Positions 45,308 to 57,797 of a stretch of 64,000 nt of DNA are shown piece after piece. The notes beneath the pieces are model-generated. The model searched no databases. It saw only the letters and a program-made list of their open reading frames with translations, and was not told the DNA's origin. The position numbers were made by a program, and so were the translations under genes. Within the stretch, counting starts at the first letter, position 1, and every line of letters starts with the position of its first letter. Origin of the DNA: Tetmemena sp. SeJ-2015 (lineage: Eukaryota > Ciliophora > Spirotrichea > Sporadotrichida > Oxytrichidae); contig JAJKFJ010021246.1 in NCBI GenBank assembly GCA_027382625.1, positions 1-64,000 on the forward strand. The letters are read 5' to 3'.

Positions 45308-45932
45308 CAAATCTCGGGGGGGGGCCTTTCCTCGACAGTAAAATTTTATAATGAAAAAAAGAAAGTAAAAAAAATGTTTCTAGGATAATTTTCGCTCCTA
45401 AATCTGATTCTTCCAATTAAAGAGGCCTATTCGAACATCTAAGGCCTCAAATTTTCATTCTAATTCAGTCAGCTTGAGGTCAGCTGCACCTAAATAAAAT
45501 CTATATTTTTAGCTAATTTTTCGCTATTGTAAAATAAATTTAAAGCGCTGTTTTGAAATAGAGTAATATTTTTACATAACCCAAATTTAATTCATGAAAA
45601 AGGGCTAATGCTACAACTTTTCAGCTCTACTTCTTTGGGCTTATAGCTAAAGCATGTTATGTTTTAAAAAAATATCACTCTATTTCAAAACAGCGCTTTA
45701 AATTTATTTTACAATAGCGAAAAATTAGCTAAAAATATAGATTTTATTTAGGTGCAGCTGACCTCAAGCTGACTGAGATAGAATGAAAATTTGAGGCCTT
45801 AGATGTTTGAATAGGCCTCTATAATTGGAAGAATCAGATTCGGGAGCGAAAATTATCCTAGAAACATTTTTTTTACTTTCTTTTTTTCATTATAAAATTT
45901 TACTGTCGAGGAAAGGCCCCACCCCAAATCTC
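45308..45932. mobile_element. Palindromic MITE with 8-bp target duplication
   Basis: The element (45316-45924, 609 bp) is an almost perfect inverted repeat: the left arm (45316 to about 45585) matches the reverse complement of the right arm (about 45655-45924) with only a few mismatches, leaving a loop of about 70 bp. The termini are G-rich, GGGGGGGGGCCTTTCCTCGA on the left and the complement with GGGGTGGGG on the right. CAAATCTC flanks both sides (45308-45315 and 45925-45932), consistent with an 8-bp target-site duplication, as made by hAT or Merlin transposases. It encodes no protein, so it would need a transposase in trans. The arms' near identity suggests a young insertion or gene conversion between arms. 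Confidence 0.85.
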
Positions 45933-46232
45933 TTTTACCTCTGAACTGTTTCTACGCTTCATCATACTAAAGACAGAGAGGTAAGTAAACCTTTTCGCTT
46001 ATTATCATATTTTGGATTTATTATAAAAGATTAGCCATAAATATCACTAATTTTCATAAGGTAAATGATAATAATCTGATCTTATTAGTACGCTACAATG
46101 TGAAATGGGGACTGCTCGATGCTACATAAAAAATCTCCTCCACGCTTTGAAAATGAGTACAAGGGTGCAAACTTTTTTTAAAGCGGAGAATGAATGCCTC
46201 TTAAATCTAGTAAGACATTTGTTCTGGAGCTA

Positions 46233-49200
46233 ATGATCAACTTAGGGCCAAAAGGAGAGCTGTGTGGAAAGATAAAACACTAGCAGATGGTTACAGTGTC
46301 AAACAACAATTGCTTAAAGTATTAAAAAACAAAATATAAACCTGAAGAAATAAGTTTTAAAAGGAGTTCAGCTTCAAATAGCTCACATAATTCAATTTAT
46401 ATTTTATTTACGTCAACGATCATCTAATCGTATACTTCCTATAATTAAAACCAAGTGGATGAAGAAACTTATTATAGCCAAAAACAATTCTAAACTCCAC
46501 CAAGTGAACTGTCAAACTAGAAAGTGGAGTAAAGTAAAGTTGATCACCTTACATAAAACGTTAGAAATGAAATGAAATAAAAGCCACCCTCAAGGGCGCA
46601 GGAAAGAAGCCAAAAGAGATAGAGCTCTTTGCCTTATATAGCAAAGGGCAATAGTCATTCAAGCCTCAACTTGGCAACTCCAAATAAAAATTAACTGTCT
46701 TTTTTCAATTTTCAAAAGTAATGATTATATGTATATATAGTGTCTCAGAGTTCTATAAAGCAGAGGGATATATCTAATGAGAGTAAAAACAGAGAATAAT
46801 CAAACAACTCTAGCATCCAAAGCTTGACTTTGAACTCAAAAATAGCTTTTTAGGCTGCTCAAAAGCATCACTTCGCTCAATCTAACTTGAAAAATAGCTT
46901 ATAGAAAGGAACTGATGCTTAGAAGGCTACTTCTATTTCAACTAAGAATGCTAATTATAATTATACAATTCATTAAAGTTTTTATTGTAATCTTCCTTAT
47001 TAAAACAGTAACTCTTCTCTGTAGGCAACTTCGAAAAGGAAAAGTCTTAAAAAAATTGGAGGTTCAGTTTTTTAAAGCATTATCATTATTATTACATTAA
47101 AGAGGATAGTCGGTGTCTCTGCAGATGGATTAATCGCACAAGTTTATAGGATAGGATGAGACGAATGCGCAATCGATCTACGGACTTCCATCTCACAATC
47201 GAAGAATCCCTCCTTCCAAAGACGAATTGGATTTAAACTAACATCCTACATATTAAATACAGCTAGATCATGAAGGATAAGTATATGATAATTCAATTCA
47301 TAATGCCTAGAATTAAAACTCTTCTTAAATTTCTTAAGATCAATCATCCTCACCACCCACATAAAACCAAAGCCAAGAACCTTAAAAACATAAAATGCAG
47401 CAAATCTTTATCAATAAAAGGGATAGTCAGAAGAAATAATAATTCACCACTGCCATTAACTATAAGAAAGATCTAAATGGGCTTATATACATTGAAAAAG
47501 GCAGCTTAAATCTGCAAAACATATCCAGACAAGAAGCGAACTCAAATTTTGAAAAATAATCTAAAAGCAAGGAAAAGGATACCAACACCAACTAAATTAA
47601 TAGAGAGAATAAAAAGAAGAATCTGCAAGCAGCAATAACTAGAGATAGTTTGCTTTAAACCAAATTTTAGGTTGTAGCAATAATCTTTAATAAGAGATAA
47701 CTTAGGATGTCAAGGCTCGTTCTATGCCTCAGAGTGCAGCAGATTATATAATATTTTATTATGTTTGAAGATTATACAAGGAAAATGAGTAAAGACTTAT
47801 CACAAGGTAGCCAATTAGAAAGAGAGGAAGATGAAATCTCAATTCATCAGTAGATTATACATGAAGAAACTAATTAAGCCAGTGAGTTCTACATTTCTAA
47901 AGATGACGGCGGGAATAGAGCTGGACTGAAGAAAGCAAGAGGCAAGGATGGTCAGATAGATGAATGGTTAAAGTCAACAGAGTAGTAAGAGATACGCTTC
48001 TAAAGAACATTCGAAATAGCAGGCATCAACTTTTACTCATTCCTCGTAATACATTTAGGGCATCTATATGAACTAACTCTATCAAGCTAAGCTCTTTAGC
48101 AAAACGGGACTAAATTAGAACCATTAAAAATAAGGTTCTTTAGTTGCGTCCAGCACAATCTACTAGCCTCATTTTGAAGGAAAATACTAGAAGTAACTCC
48201 ATCATCAAGCTTAAAATCTTAAACTTGAGAAGAGGAACATAAAAGTTCATAGTAATTAGAGTGAAGCACTCAATTTTCCAGATGATAAAGATCACTGGGT
48301 TTAAGAAGATGATGATAATGATACTTCCAATTTAAACGTGAAAAAGTCATCTAACCAAGAGTAGAGCTTGAAGACTAATTAAGCTATTGCAATTCAACAA
48401 TTCTATCAAGACAAATAGAAAAAGAGGTAGACTTTACAATTCACTGATAAAGGTGTTAGTAAATTTCTTACACCTGGCCCATAGATCAGAAAGCTCTAAA
48501 GATTCAACTAAATCGTAGAGCCACTTACTCTCATGTCTTCATTATTTTATCTAGTGGAGGCTTTTTTTATTTTAGGGAGAAAATTGCAAACTTAAAATCT
48601 GTGGCTGACTCTGGGATACAAACTTAAAAGCCAGCATAGATTATAAACTCTGAGAAACTTATTCAGATTCAATCCTAGTTTGACCTGAGGCTTTTGTCTC
48701 GTGAGACTTACCTCTAGGAAAGAAATCTTTAGAAATTTATTATGTATTGATGATATTGAAGAACTTTATTTTCCGAAAATAGTAGCTAAAGTATTCACCA
48801 ATTTATAGATTGACTTTATGTCTTCACAGACTGAGAAAAGATAGAGGTAAACTGGCCAAGAATTTTTAAAGTTCGCAAGAGATATCTCTTAAAACTCCCA
48901 AGGGGCTTTCTAGACATATACCTAGATGAATCTAACAAGCAAAAATAACCAGTTCAAGTTAGTTCCACTCATCAAATAGCAACAGCAGTAGCAACAGACG
49001 ATGCAAAAGTTTCCAATTCCAATTTAAAGTTCAGATATAGATGCAAAGAGTTTAAGAATAGAGCATATCTTTTAAATGCAAAAGACTTAATTTCAAGAGC
49101 ACGCATAGAAAGATCTTTTCAATCGATTGGCAAACTCATCTATACTAGGCCAAAATTAGCACTATTAGAAGTAATATAGAGTAAGTTATCCTTAGATTTA

Positions 49201-51564
49201 CCAATTGCTTTATAGTTTTAAATTATGCCAGGCAATAACTCTCAACTAGTGAGACGAGTAATTATGCAAAGTGAGAGATCCTTATTTTATTTTCAGATTA
49301 AGTTTTATTAACTTTTATTTACTTATACTGGAATGAGATAGACAATCAAACCTCTTCTCATTTCCATTTTAGATGGGCCCCTGTCTCAAAACAGTTAAAC
49401 TTTGAACGTCTTAGCTTCAACATCACTCAAATGGTAAACCATTTAGAGGGCCATCATGAGATATCTAAAAAGCACGAGCTTTTCAAAAATTTGAAGACTC
49501 TTTGCGATGGTAAGCTTTAGATAAGGGATTGTATTATATCCTTATAGATATGAATCAAAATGTGTTCTTCTTCACCCCTTTAACTTTCTTTGTGAAGATC
49601 AACTCCGAGAAAGTTATGCAAAGCTTGAAGCAGCAGCTCCAATTCTTTAAGACTATATACTTCTTGTTAGACGAGTTCAAGTCTCAATTTGAAACAACTG
49701 GAGAATCTCTTGGCTAAAAATCTGATAATCTGAATCCGGACACTCATATATAGGATCTTTCATAGTAAAGCAAGCTATAGGTGAATGAAGTTCATCGCTA
49801 CACATCTAAAAAGAAAGTTGCTATGTTCCAAGCAACTCAGTCAAACCTCTATAACGCGAATCTTCCCTCACATTTCCCCTTAGCAGGCTCACTTTATTAG
49901 GAGTACTTCTAATCTTAAGTTGGGAAAGAAGCTCTAATGATATCTCGTGACTTCAAGACAGGAGATTTAATAATGCCTGAGAGTCACTTCAGAGGCAAGA
50001 ATGTTTGGATCCTAAAGCCAACGAGTATGAACAGAGGCAAAGGTATACATGTCATCGGCAATTTTAAAAAGCTCAAGAGACTTATAAGAGATTACTGTAA
50101 AGGGAGAGAAATAGAAAGCCCTGAAAAGAAGCAAAAGATGCAAGATAAAGAGGTGGAAATTTAGGAACCAGATGGTTTCGGGCAGATAAATCCTAATTCA
50201 AAAAAGAGAGGCAAGTTAAATCAGATGATGTCGCAGCTAAACAGTAACCATATTTAGACTTCTTCGCTTCCCTTGCATGGCTATGGACAGACTAAGGATT
50301 AAGGGCATGTCATCAAGCATAACAACTTCATAATTTAGAAATACATCGAAGAACCCTTGTTGATTAACAAGAGGAAGTTTGATATTAGAGTGTGGATCCT
50401 TGTGACTCAAGAGCAAGAAGTATTCTTCTTTAAGTAAAAAAGTTCTTTCTTTGCTTAAATAATTTGCTATAGAGAAGGGTACTTGAGAACTTCAAGCAGT
50501 GAATACACAACTGATAAGAAAGCCTTAGAGAACGATTATATTCATTTGACAAATAATGCAGTTTAGAAAAATGCACCTAACTATGGGGATTTTGAGGATG
50601 GCAATCAGCTCTCTTTCCCCTATTTTAGAGACTATGTCTCCTCACATTATGCAGACAAAAATATCAACTTTGAGAAGGACATTATCCAGAAAATGAAGTA
50701 CTATGCTGCACTCGCGGTTGAATCTGTAAGCATAGAGAATTTTATCTTGTTTTGCTTAGGTGAGACGCAAGTTAAATCCCAACAAGAGAAAATAATTACT
50801 TAACTATAATTAAATTTCATGAAAATAATGCTTTGAATTATTTGGCTTCGATTACATCATCGACAAAGATTTCAACGTATGGCTGATAGAGGCAAATACT
50901 AACCCTTGCATTGAAGAAAGTTCCTCAATTTTAAAGGTCCTCATTCCAAGAATGATCAACGATATGCTTAAATTGACTATTGATAAGATCTACCCTAAAC
51001 CAGATACTTTTCCCTAACATGACTTTAAAATTTTATGGTGCTTTGTAACATTTCTATAAATGATTTGAATGCTTAAATTCGGCAAGAGTTCAAAGGGATA
51101 TCAGAGAAGAATAAACTCCTGCAAAAATTATTATCCAAGCCTAAGGAAGGAGGAGTTGTTTAAAGTGAAAACTCTAATCCTATCAACTCGCAACCACTTA
51201 AAAGCAAGAGTACATAAGTAACACAGAACTCTTAAAATCCAATGCATCAGAGTTTAGACTTTAAGAGTCCAAACGATTAAACCAAAGTATTCACGACTTC
51301 GACTCTTTAGTCAAGCACCAGTATGCAAAAGACCATGGTATCTTCAAATAATCACAAAAGGTAGAGTGAGAAACAAGAAAGTGAGGTAAAGAAGACTAAT
51401 AAAGCAAGAAAATCAAATCCAGAAAAGAATCAAGCTTCTTAATTTAATTAAGAAGGATAGTAGTAGTTTGAGAAATTCCACGTCTAAGGCTATACTGATG
51501 AAGAAAATATGTGGTAAGTTAGAAATTTATGGCTGACTTTCATTTTAGGGAGAAATACCTTTGA
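46233..51564 (+). CDS. Tubulin-tyrosine-ligase-like (TTLL) protein (interrupted)
   Basis: TTLL enzymes add Glu or Gly side chains (or Tyr) to tubulin tails, key for cilia. A likely start is the ATG at 46233 (MINLGPKGELCGKIKHQQMV), opening a long disordered N-terminal half rich in Gln, Ser and Lys. The catalytic ATP-grasp domain lies at 49900-51020: NVWILKPTSMNRGKGIHVI, IIQKYIEEPLLINKRKFDIR, VWILVTQEQEVFFFK, HLTNNAVQKNAPNYG and DKDFNVWLIEANTNPCIEES. All TTLL signature blocks are present. A basic, disordered tail follows to TGA 51562-51564, the last codons being added by a 35-nt GT-AG intron. Another intron (GTAAGC...CTTAG, about 50727-50759) precedes the IES with pointer GAAAATAAT. Which modification it performs (glutamylase or glycylase) cannot be told by eye. 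Confidence 0.85.
46429..46450. repeat. Right copy of 22-bp inverted repeat
   Basis: Exact reverse complement of 45147-45168. It lies in the open 5' part of the TTLL gene, where it would encode SYTSYNQN. Terminal repeat of a larger element or an inverted pointer are the two explanations considered. Confidence 0.7.
50797..50829 (+). other. IES, 33 bp, pointer GAAAATAAT (9 bp)
   Basis: The 9-bp repeat lies at 50788-50796 and 50821-50829. Removing 33 bp deletes an in-frame TGA and joins RRKLNPNKRKQ to CFELFGFDYIIDKDFNVWLI, exactly the TTLL consensus (CFELYGFDFMIDKD in animals). It is the longest clear pointer in the window. Confidence 0.9.
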
Positions 51565-51687
51565 ATTTACCATTTTGTGGAGTTTATAAAAATTTAATTA
51601 TAGTGAAAGCAGAACTTATAACTGTACCTATATTTTCGAGGTGAAATTTACGTTTTATTACACTATAGCAAATAGAAAACTCTGGCG

Positions 51688-54195
51688 TCATACTGTGTTT
51701 GTAAGGATGATATCTCTCGCTCTCAATTATTGTTGATGTTATACTTTATAAAATTGTTATTCATAGTGAAGGGAGAGCTCGATGATCTGCTCTTCTTAAT
51801 TGCGTTTGGCATTAATTGCTTATTATAAATTGGAAGTGTAGATAAAAATTGAAATCATTATAACGTTTTCTTCAATTACTTTATTGTTATCTGTCTGTAA
51901 GACAAGACCATTTGCTTAACTGCTTTATGAACTAATGCCAATTCCTTGCTTCAACAATGCTTATTAGAGAATACTTCCAGTCTTCGCAGGCGAGTAATCA
52001 GCTGTCGAGAGTTAATTGAATATTTGTCCTGAGCTAGTGCTACTCTGTTGCTTGTAGAAGTCTGGCATCGTTCCAAGATCATTCGAACTCAGGCGCTTTG
52101 AAACATCACCCAACTCGTTTCTCTCAACTTCTAATAAATAATTCTTAATATTCTAAATAAGTTGATAATTTGTATGTAAATCAATCCTTTCAGATTCGAA
52201 ATCTTGCTAGTCAAATCCTTGGATCATCGTAGCTTTCAGAAAAGCAGGTATTTACTCATCATTGTCAAGTGATTTAGTTTAATACGGCACGTGCGAATTT
52301 AGATTATTTGCGAAATGAATATCTATACTACTCTTGTAAGCTTGAAGTTCATCTATTTCTTTTCTTAGTTTGTTAACTTCATATTCATGATGACGATTGC
52401 TTATCATTTATTACTGGATGTATCTCATGTACTTTTAGTTTGTCTCTTTTAATTCAACAACTAAATAAGCGAAATAAGTACACTCTTCATTTTAAAATTC
52501 TTGCACCTCCTCTTCTAGGGCATTAACTCTCATCTAAAGTCTGGTGATTTAATCACTTTAAGAATTTAGAAGAGAGCTGTTTCCACTGACATTAGTGCTT
52601 CTATTAGTCTCTCCAGTATTTAATCTTGCTTGCAAACTGCTCATTTCGAGGAACTTAATTATGTTCTAAGCCTCTTGAAGGTCAAGTTATTACTACTACT
52701 ACTGCTGCTACTATTAAGAGAAGCTCTTTTATTGTGAGCTGTTTCCATTCCCTTGGTTCTACTAAGTCTATTAACTAATAGATTGCTTCAGTACAGGTAG
52801 AAGTTGTTGAAAAACCTTCATGATGTTTTCAGACTCTTTGCGAGTCTAGTCAAGTTTACTCTTGAAACGATCTTCAGTCTCGTTTAGCAAAGTTTAAAGC
52901 TTGCGGTTTTCTTCCTTCAACTTGCGTACTTTATCTTTTGTGTGGGCAAGGTTGCTTCCACCATCGAAATCTGGCTAGGAGATCTTGAAATCTGAGGTTT
53001 ATTGAAGGGTTGATAGGATCTGTTAGTTGATGACAATCTAGGTGTTTTGAGATTAAGGAGGGTGATGTGGCACAACTGTCAGGCCTGTAACTCCACTATT
53101 TTAGGCCACTTATATGACGTTGTAGGCATCTTGAATATTCTTAGTGAGATCAATTCGTGTTGTGATCGCTCCACCAGATGGATTCTAAGATGAAGTGATG
53201 TTCTAAGAGTGAGAAGAGAGGATTTGAGTAGGCCCTTAATTTGGAGGAAGGATATTACTGCTGCCCTAATTGTTGAGATTATGATTGCCCGATCCTTGTC
53301 CGCTTGAATTTGGCATCGTTTAAGACTGAAGACCCATTCCGCCGTTGTGACCCCCAATAGCTTGGGAATTGAGGCTTACAGCTGGTATTTTAGATGTAGA
53401 GCTGACTGATTTCTTATGGCTGAGAGTTGAGGGATTTTAAGCAACTGGGCCTCCATGAATACTTCCATGATTTCTGGTCGAGCCATTAATCATTGTACTC
53501 TACTTGGGATTGCCAAGACGGATAGGTGAAATGCTAGGGATATTTATCTTATTCTAAAGCTACTGTGAATAACTCATTGCCTAGCTCAGATTACTTCCTT
53601 GATTCAACTATGAGGAAAGCTGCTGAGTGCTTAACTGATTACTTTACTAGATATTGTAGTGTGGCCGAGCAGAGAGTGAAGTCTGTTGCTATTGCTGATT
53701 TAGTAGCTGAGTGTGTTTGCTGTTTATAATGGCGATCCGAGAGCCTTTAATAAATGAGCCTCCACTTGGTTAATTGCTTCCAACTGTAAGACTAGTTAAA
53801 TAAAGTTTACACTATAACATTAGACCATCATGATCTCTATGACTTTGACTTCCGTTGAGATGAGCGAAGCTTCCCATCTGCTTTCTGTCTGGAGTAGCCC
53901 CACCATTATAGGCTACTCCTGCGTTCCCTTAAGCCTACTCTTGATTTGAGAAGCCATTATTGTTATTGTTATAAGCAGTGAATTGATTTTAATTGGAGGA
54001 CAGCTGTTGTGCAACTTGCTATTGTTGTTAAAATGATCCTTTAGAAAATGAATTAGGCCTGTTATGGTGTGCTTGCTGCTGAATTTACTATGCTAAAGAT
54101 GCAGGTTGGGCTTGTGGATGCATCTAGTTGGAATTTGAATGTGAATGCTGCTGTTGGTTGAGAGATGATATCTGTGAATGTCGCTTGGTGCTCAT
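51688..54195 (-). CDS. Gln/Asn/Ser-rich protein with C-terminal coiled coil, uninterrupted
   Basis: A single open frame of 835 codons when TAA/TAG are read as Gln: ATG at 54195, TGA at 51688-51690, no frame break. The N-terminal two thirds are prion-like, rich in Gln, Asn, Ser and Gly (MSTKRHSQISSLNQQQHSHS at the start). A coiled coil follows: KDKVRKLKEENRKLQTLLNE, then after a Gln run LQMRVNALEEEVQEFQNEE, and KLRKEIDELQAYK. Roughly one codon in six is TAA/TAG/CAA/CAG. It converges on the TTLL gene with a 123-bp gap between stops. No IES and no intron are needed, in contrast to almost all genes to its left. No family recognised; possible RNA-granule or scaffold role is a guess from composition. 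Confidence 0.75.
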
Positions 54196-54451
54196 TAATC
54201 AAATTTCTCAGTAACTACTATTATTCGATTTAAAAAGATTGAGAGCAAACAGGAGGGAGATTAAAACTTATTATCGAAGAAGAGGAAGAGATCTTGCAAT
54301 TGAAAGTCGATAAACTTATCTGGACTACTACGAGAATAATAATAGATAATTGATATATTAATTGTCTTAAATCGGAGATGAAGGAAAGTAGGAGGAATAT
54401 AAATTAGATGATTAAGAGAGAGAAAGATATATAAACTTATTAGAGACAAAG

Positions 54452-55294
54452 ATGAGAAAGTTTGAGAATCTTGAATACACGATTACAGACGATAAAGTCG
54501 CAGTAATTAAGCTCAACAGAGTGAAGAAAATGAATGCACTCACTTTTGAGATGTTCATAGAAATAGAGCAGTGCGTTAATTACATAACTCTTGAGCAAAC
54601 TGAAAAGGAGGTGAGAGCTATAGTCCTTACTCACAATGGTAAAAACTTCACCGCTGGATTAGATTTGCAAGCTGCTGCCTCAATCACTACAAAGAATACT
54701 GCTTCTGATGATAATGACCCTGCAAGAGTTGCCCTCAATACTCAAATATATGTAGGCAAGTTACAAAATGCAGTTTCAGCGTTTGAGAAGGCAAGAGTGC
54801 CCGTTGTTGCAGCCATAAGTGGCTATGCTGTAGGTGCTGGAGTGGATATCGCAACAGCCTGCGATATCAGAGTCTGCTCTAAGGATGTAAAGTTCACCAT
54901 CAAAGAAGTTGACATCGGTCTCTGTGCTGATATTGGAACTATGCAGCGTTTCTAGAAAGTGGTCGGAAACGATTCATTCTTCAGAGAGCTGGCCTTCACC
55001 GGAAGGTACTTTTATGCTGAGGAGGCTCTTCAACAAGGCTTAGTGAGCTACGTTACTGAATGCCAAGAATCCTGCTTTAAAAAGGCTTATGAGATCGCTG
55101 CCTTAATTGCCACTAAATCTCCAGTAGCTGTCAATGTGATTAAGCAAAGTGCTAACTACAGCAGAGACCATAAGGTGCAGGAGGGTCTCGATCACATCCT
55201 CTTACTTAACATGTCGGCTCTTCAGACCAAGGACACTTAGCTTTCAGTCATGGCAAGCATGTCAAAGCAAAAGGCTGAGTTCCCTAAGTTGTGA
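54452..55294 (+). CDS. ECH1: Delta3,5-delta2,4-dienoyl-CoA isomerase (ECH1-like), uninterrupted
   Basis: An enoyl-CoA hydratase/isomerase superfamily member of 280 residues. ECH1 isomerises 3,5-dienoyl-CoA to 2,4-dienoyl-CoA in beta-oxidation of odd-position unsaturated fatty acids. ATG at 54452 (MRKFENLEYTITDDKVAVIK); TGA 55292-55294. Oxyanion-hole segments are KNFTAGLDLQAAAS and VAAISGYAVGAGVDIATACD. EVDIGLCADIGTMQRF matches the ECH1 word EVDVGLAADVGTLQRLP, including the acidic residue specific to this isomerase, and is followed by FFRELAFTGRYFYAEEALQQ. One in-frame TAG (Gln) lies directly after GTMQRF. The C-terminus ends PKL, a weak candidate for a peroxisomal signal; no obvious mitochondrial leader. 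No IES. Confidence 0.92.
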
Positions 55295-55461
55295 GAGCCT
55301 TTGATTTCGATACGTTGATAAAGTCCTATGACGCAAGTGATACGACTATGATGATTTAGCTATTATTTTCTTAATCTCTTCTAATAGAACTTGCTTTGGA
55401 TGATGTGAAGAGACTATAATCTTTTAGAGAGCAAATTTGAATTAAAAATTATACATATACT

Positions 55462-56727
55462 ATGTTGAATAAGCAAACAGCTTCAGAATTAAGTTAACAA
55501 ACTGGATAGATCAAACAAGAAGAGAAGATGTTTTCAATTTAGAGTCCTGATGGTAACCATTTCTTATAATTAATCACTGCTAGATTATGACGATAACTTC
55601 AAGATCCAGTCTAACAATTTTGAAGAAAAGCCTTTCATAATGAAGAGCGTCAAAAAGTGCAATAAGAAATTTTAGTGGAAATACTGGGGTCCTAGAATAG
55701 CCATAGTAGCTGTCATCTTAGCTCTTGTAATTTACTGTGTCGCTGACAACAAACGTGTTAAACGAGGATTCCTTGTCTTCCTAGACTGGGTAAGTAAAAA
55801 TCATAGCCTGACTTAAATTTACTTTAGATAAGGGAGCATAACGTAGCGGCGCCTTTTATACTTATAGTAACTTATTTTCTCACGACCTGATTATGATACC
55901 CAACACTTTCATTCAAATTTTATCTCTCATTTTTGTATTCATGAACATTTGCATCGGTGTAGTCTTTCAGTAGACTTATCAATAGACCTGGAGTGAGTAT
56001 ATCTTTAACTTTTAACCATAATTATATTTATATACTCATATCTTTAAAAGATTTAACCACCATAATAGAGGCGATGCTAATTGGACTTGGAACAGCCTAC
56101 AGCGGAGCAATAATGGGATCAGTTTCAGCTATGCTTTTGGGGCGTTTTGTATTCAGAGAAGCTTTGTAAGGCAAAGCAAAGAAGTACAAGTTATTCAGAG
56201 CTATAGACAAGGCAGTTGAAACTGAAGTAAGTTAATAACCAGCTAACAAGGAAAGATTCTATTTACTAAGATACATCTTATAGGGAAAGAAACTAGTCTT
56301 CCTTTTGAGATTATGCCCAATCGTTCCTTTCTCAGTGTTCAACTATCTCTTCGGTCTGACTAGCATCAGAGTACTTGACTTCTATATGGGAGGTTTCGGG
56401 ATGTTACCAGGGTAGGTTTTCTATCTTTTCTTGGGGACTACTATTTCCAACTTGGCTGATGCAGCTGACGGGAATTTCGAGACTGGTTGGTTTCAGATTT
56501 TTATGATGGTAGTTGGGACGCTACTGGGACTAGGTGCTATAATTTACATCACTAGAGTGACTAAGCGCTACTTAAATAGCAGCATGATTGATTTAGACCA
56601 GCTGAAAGACGATAACTCAGATTCATCTTCGTAAGGGGGAGATTAGGAAAGCGCAAATAGAAATAAGTAAGTTACCATAAAATTTCAATCATCCAAAAAA
56701 AAAGGGGTTTGGTCATCACTCATCTGA
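55462..56727 (+). CDS. VTT-domain (SNARE-associated Golgi / DedA-like) membrane protein
   Basis: A multi-span membrane protein of the TMEM41/TMEM64/DedA superfamily (VTT domain), whose eukaryotic members act as lipid scramblases or in ER/Golgi membrane organisation. Start ATG at 55462 (MLNKQTASELSQQTGQIKQE); a first hydrophobic helix IAIVAVILALVIYCVA; then the VTT core: LIMIPNTFIQILSLIFVF, AYSGAIMGSVSAMLLGRFVF, LRLCPIVPFSVFNYLFGLTS and FYMGGFGMLPGQVFYLFLGT, with a last helix IFMMVVGTLLGLGAIIYI. The tail is charged and Ser-rich; TGA 56725-56727. Interruptions all look like GT-AG introns (GTAAGTAA at 55790, GTGAGTAT near 55994, GTAAGTTA near 56228); one near 55555 could be intron or IES. Confidence 0.85.
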
Positions 56728-56983
56728 AAATTATATCCAAAGTGAGAAGCTTCATAATGTGATTTTGATAGTGAGGTATAGCTTGAGAGACGCAGAGAAG
56801 TTTTTGAGTGAGATAGGAATCTTTACAATCAAACCTCTTTTAATCCACAGAAATATTAATAAAGTTCAACTAAAATTATCTCTAATTATCAAAATGTTAT
56901 AAATTAATGATATTTGGGACACACATTAAGAATTGAACTAATCTATCGTATACTCTAAAGAATCATGTGTTAAATTAAATTAT

Positions 56984-57522
56984 ATGCAAAATTAGATTGA
57001 TAATCTGATCGGGTTATCTAGATTTGAAAAGAACTCGATTGTAAAATTAAGACACAATATGAAAATATAAGAACCTAGAAATTAAGGTAACTAGAATTTG
57101 GGGTTGGAAGACATAGATGATGGAGAGAAGAGACAGATGAAGGCTCAAATGATGAAGAAGATATCAATTTAGATTCCCCTACATAATTTATAATATCATA
57201 TTTGGCTTAGAAAATTAAATAACTTGATACTGAAGAAAATTTAAATAGCTCCCAATACAGCTTTAACTAGTAATAGATAGATCTAGAGTTTGCAACCCAC
57301 CTACATCAAAGAGCGTCTCTTCTAATCTACTTTTGCGAAAACAGAGTTCATAGTGAAAACTCCCTCCACTACTGTAAATATGATGTCTATCTTCAAATCT
57401 CTATTTTAAAAAATTAACCTGATTTCAAGGTATACTCTTAATCTCTCAACTAATACACGCTTTCGAAATATTTGAATTCGAAAAGAGAAGAGTATAATAG
57501 CAGCGTGAATTATGATATGTGA
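56984..57522 (+). CDS. Hypothetical small protein (weak)
   Basis: An open frame of about 150 codons (TAA/TAG as Gln) ends at TGA 57520-57522: ETDEGSNDEEDINLDSPTQF, then SYLAQKIKQLDTEENLNSSQ and LHQRASLLIYFCENRVHSEN. A possible first block starts at ATG 56984 (MQNQIDNLIGLSRFEKNSIV) in another frame; the two join if about 5 bp at the tandem AGAGA near 57120 are removed. Composition is protein-like, but I recognise no family and it lies directly upstream of the HSP90 promoter, so it may be spurious. Confidence 0.3.
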
Positions 57523-57784
57523 ATTTTTCTTGATATTTCTAGAGAGTGGGTTAATAATGATTAATGACACTAAGCGCCCCCTCATTTCAAATTCTTACTT
57601 CCCTATCCTCATCTCTGCTTAAGCATAAACACACTCTATTATATATTCTCTCACTATCTCTAAGCTATTTCGATAGAGATTCTTCACCCATTTCAGTTGA
57701 TGTTAAAGTTATAAGTTTTATTCAGTTTGATATTTTCGGTTTGCGATGGCAGAAATTTGTGGTAAGCTGTAAGTGAGTAGCTGG

Positions 57785-57797
57785 GAACATTCTAGAA
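57785..57797 (+). promoter_or_regulatory. Heat-shock element (GAAnnTTCnnGAA)
   Basis: GAACATTCTAGAA is a perfect three-unit heat-shock element 122 bp upstream of the HSP90 start codon. A second pair, TTCTAGAA at 57866-57873, lies 45 bp upstream of the ATG, with partial units around it. HSF binding is inferred from the consensus. Confidence 0.75.
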
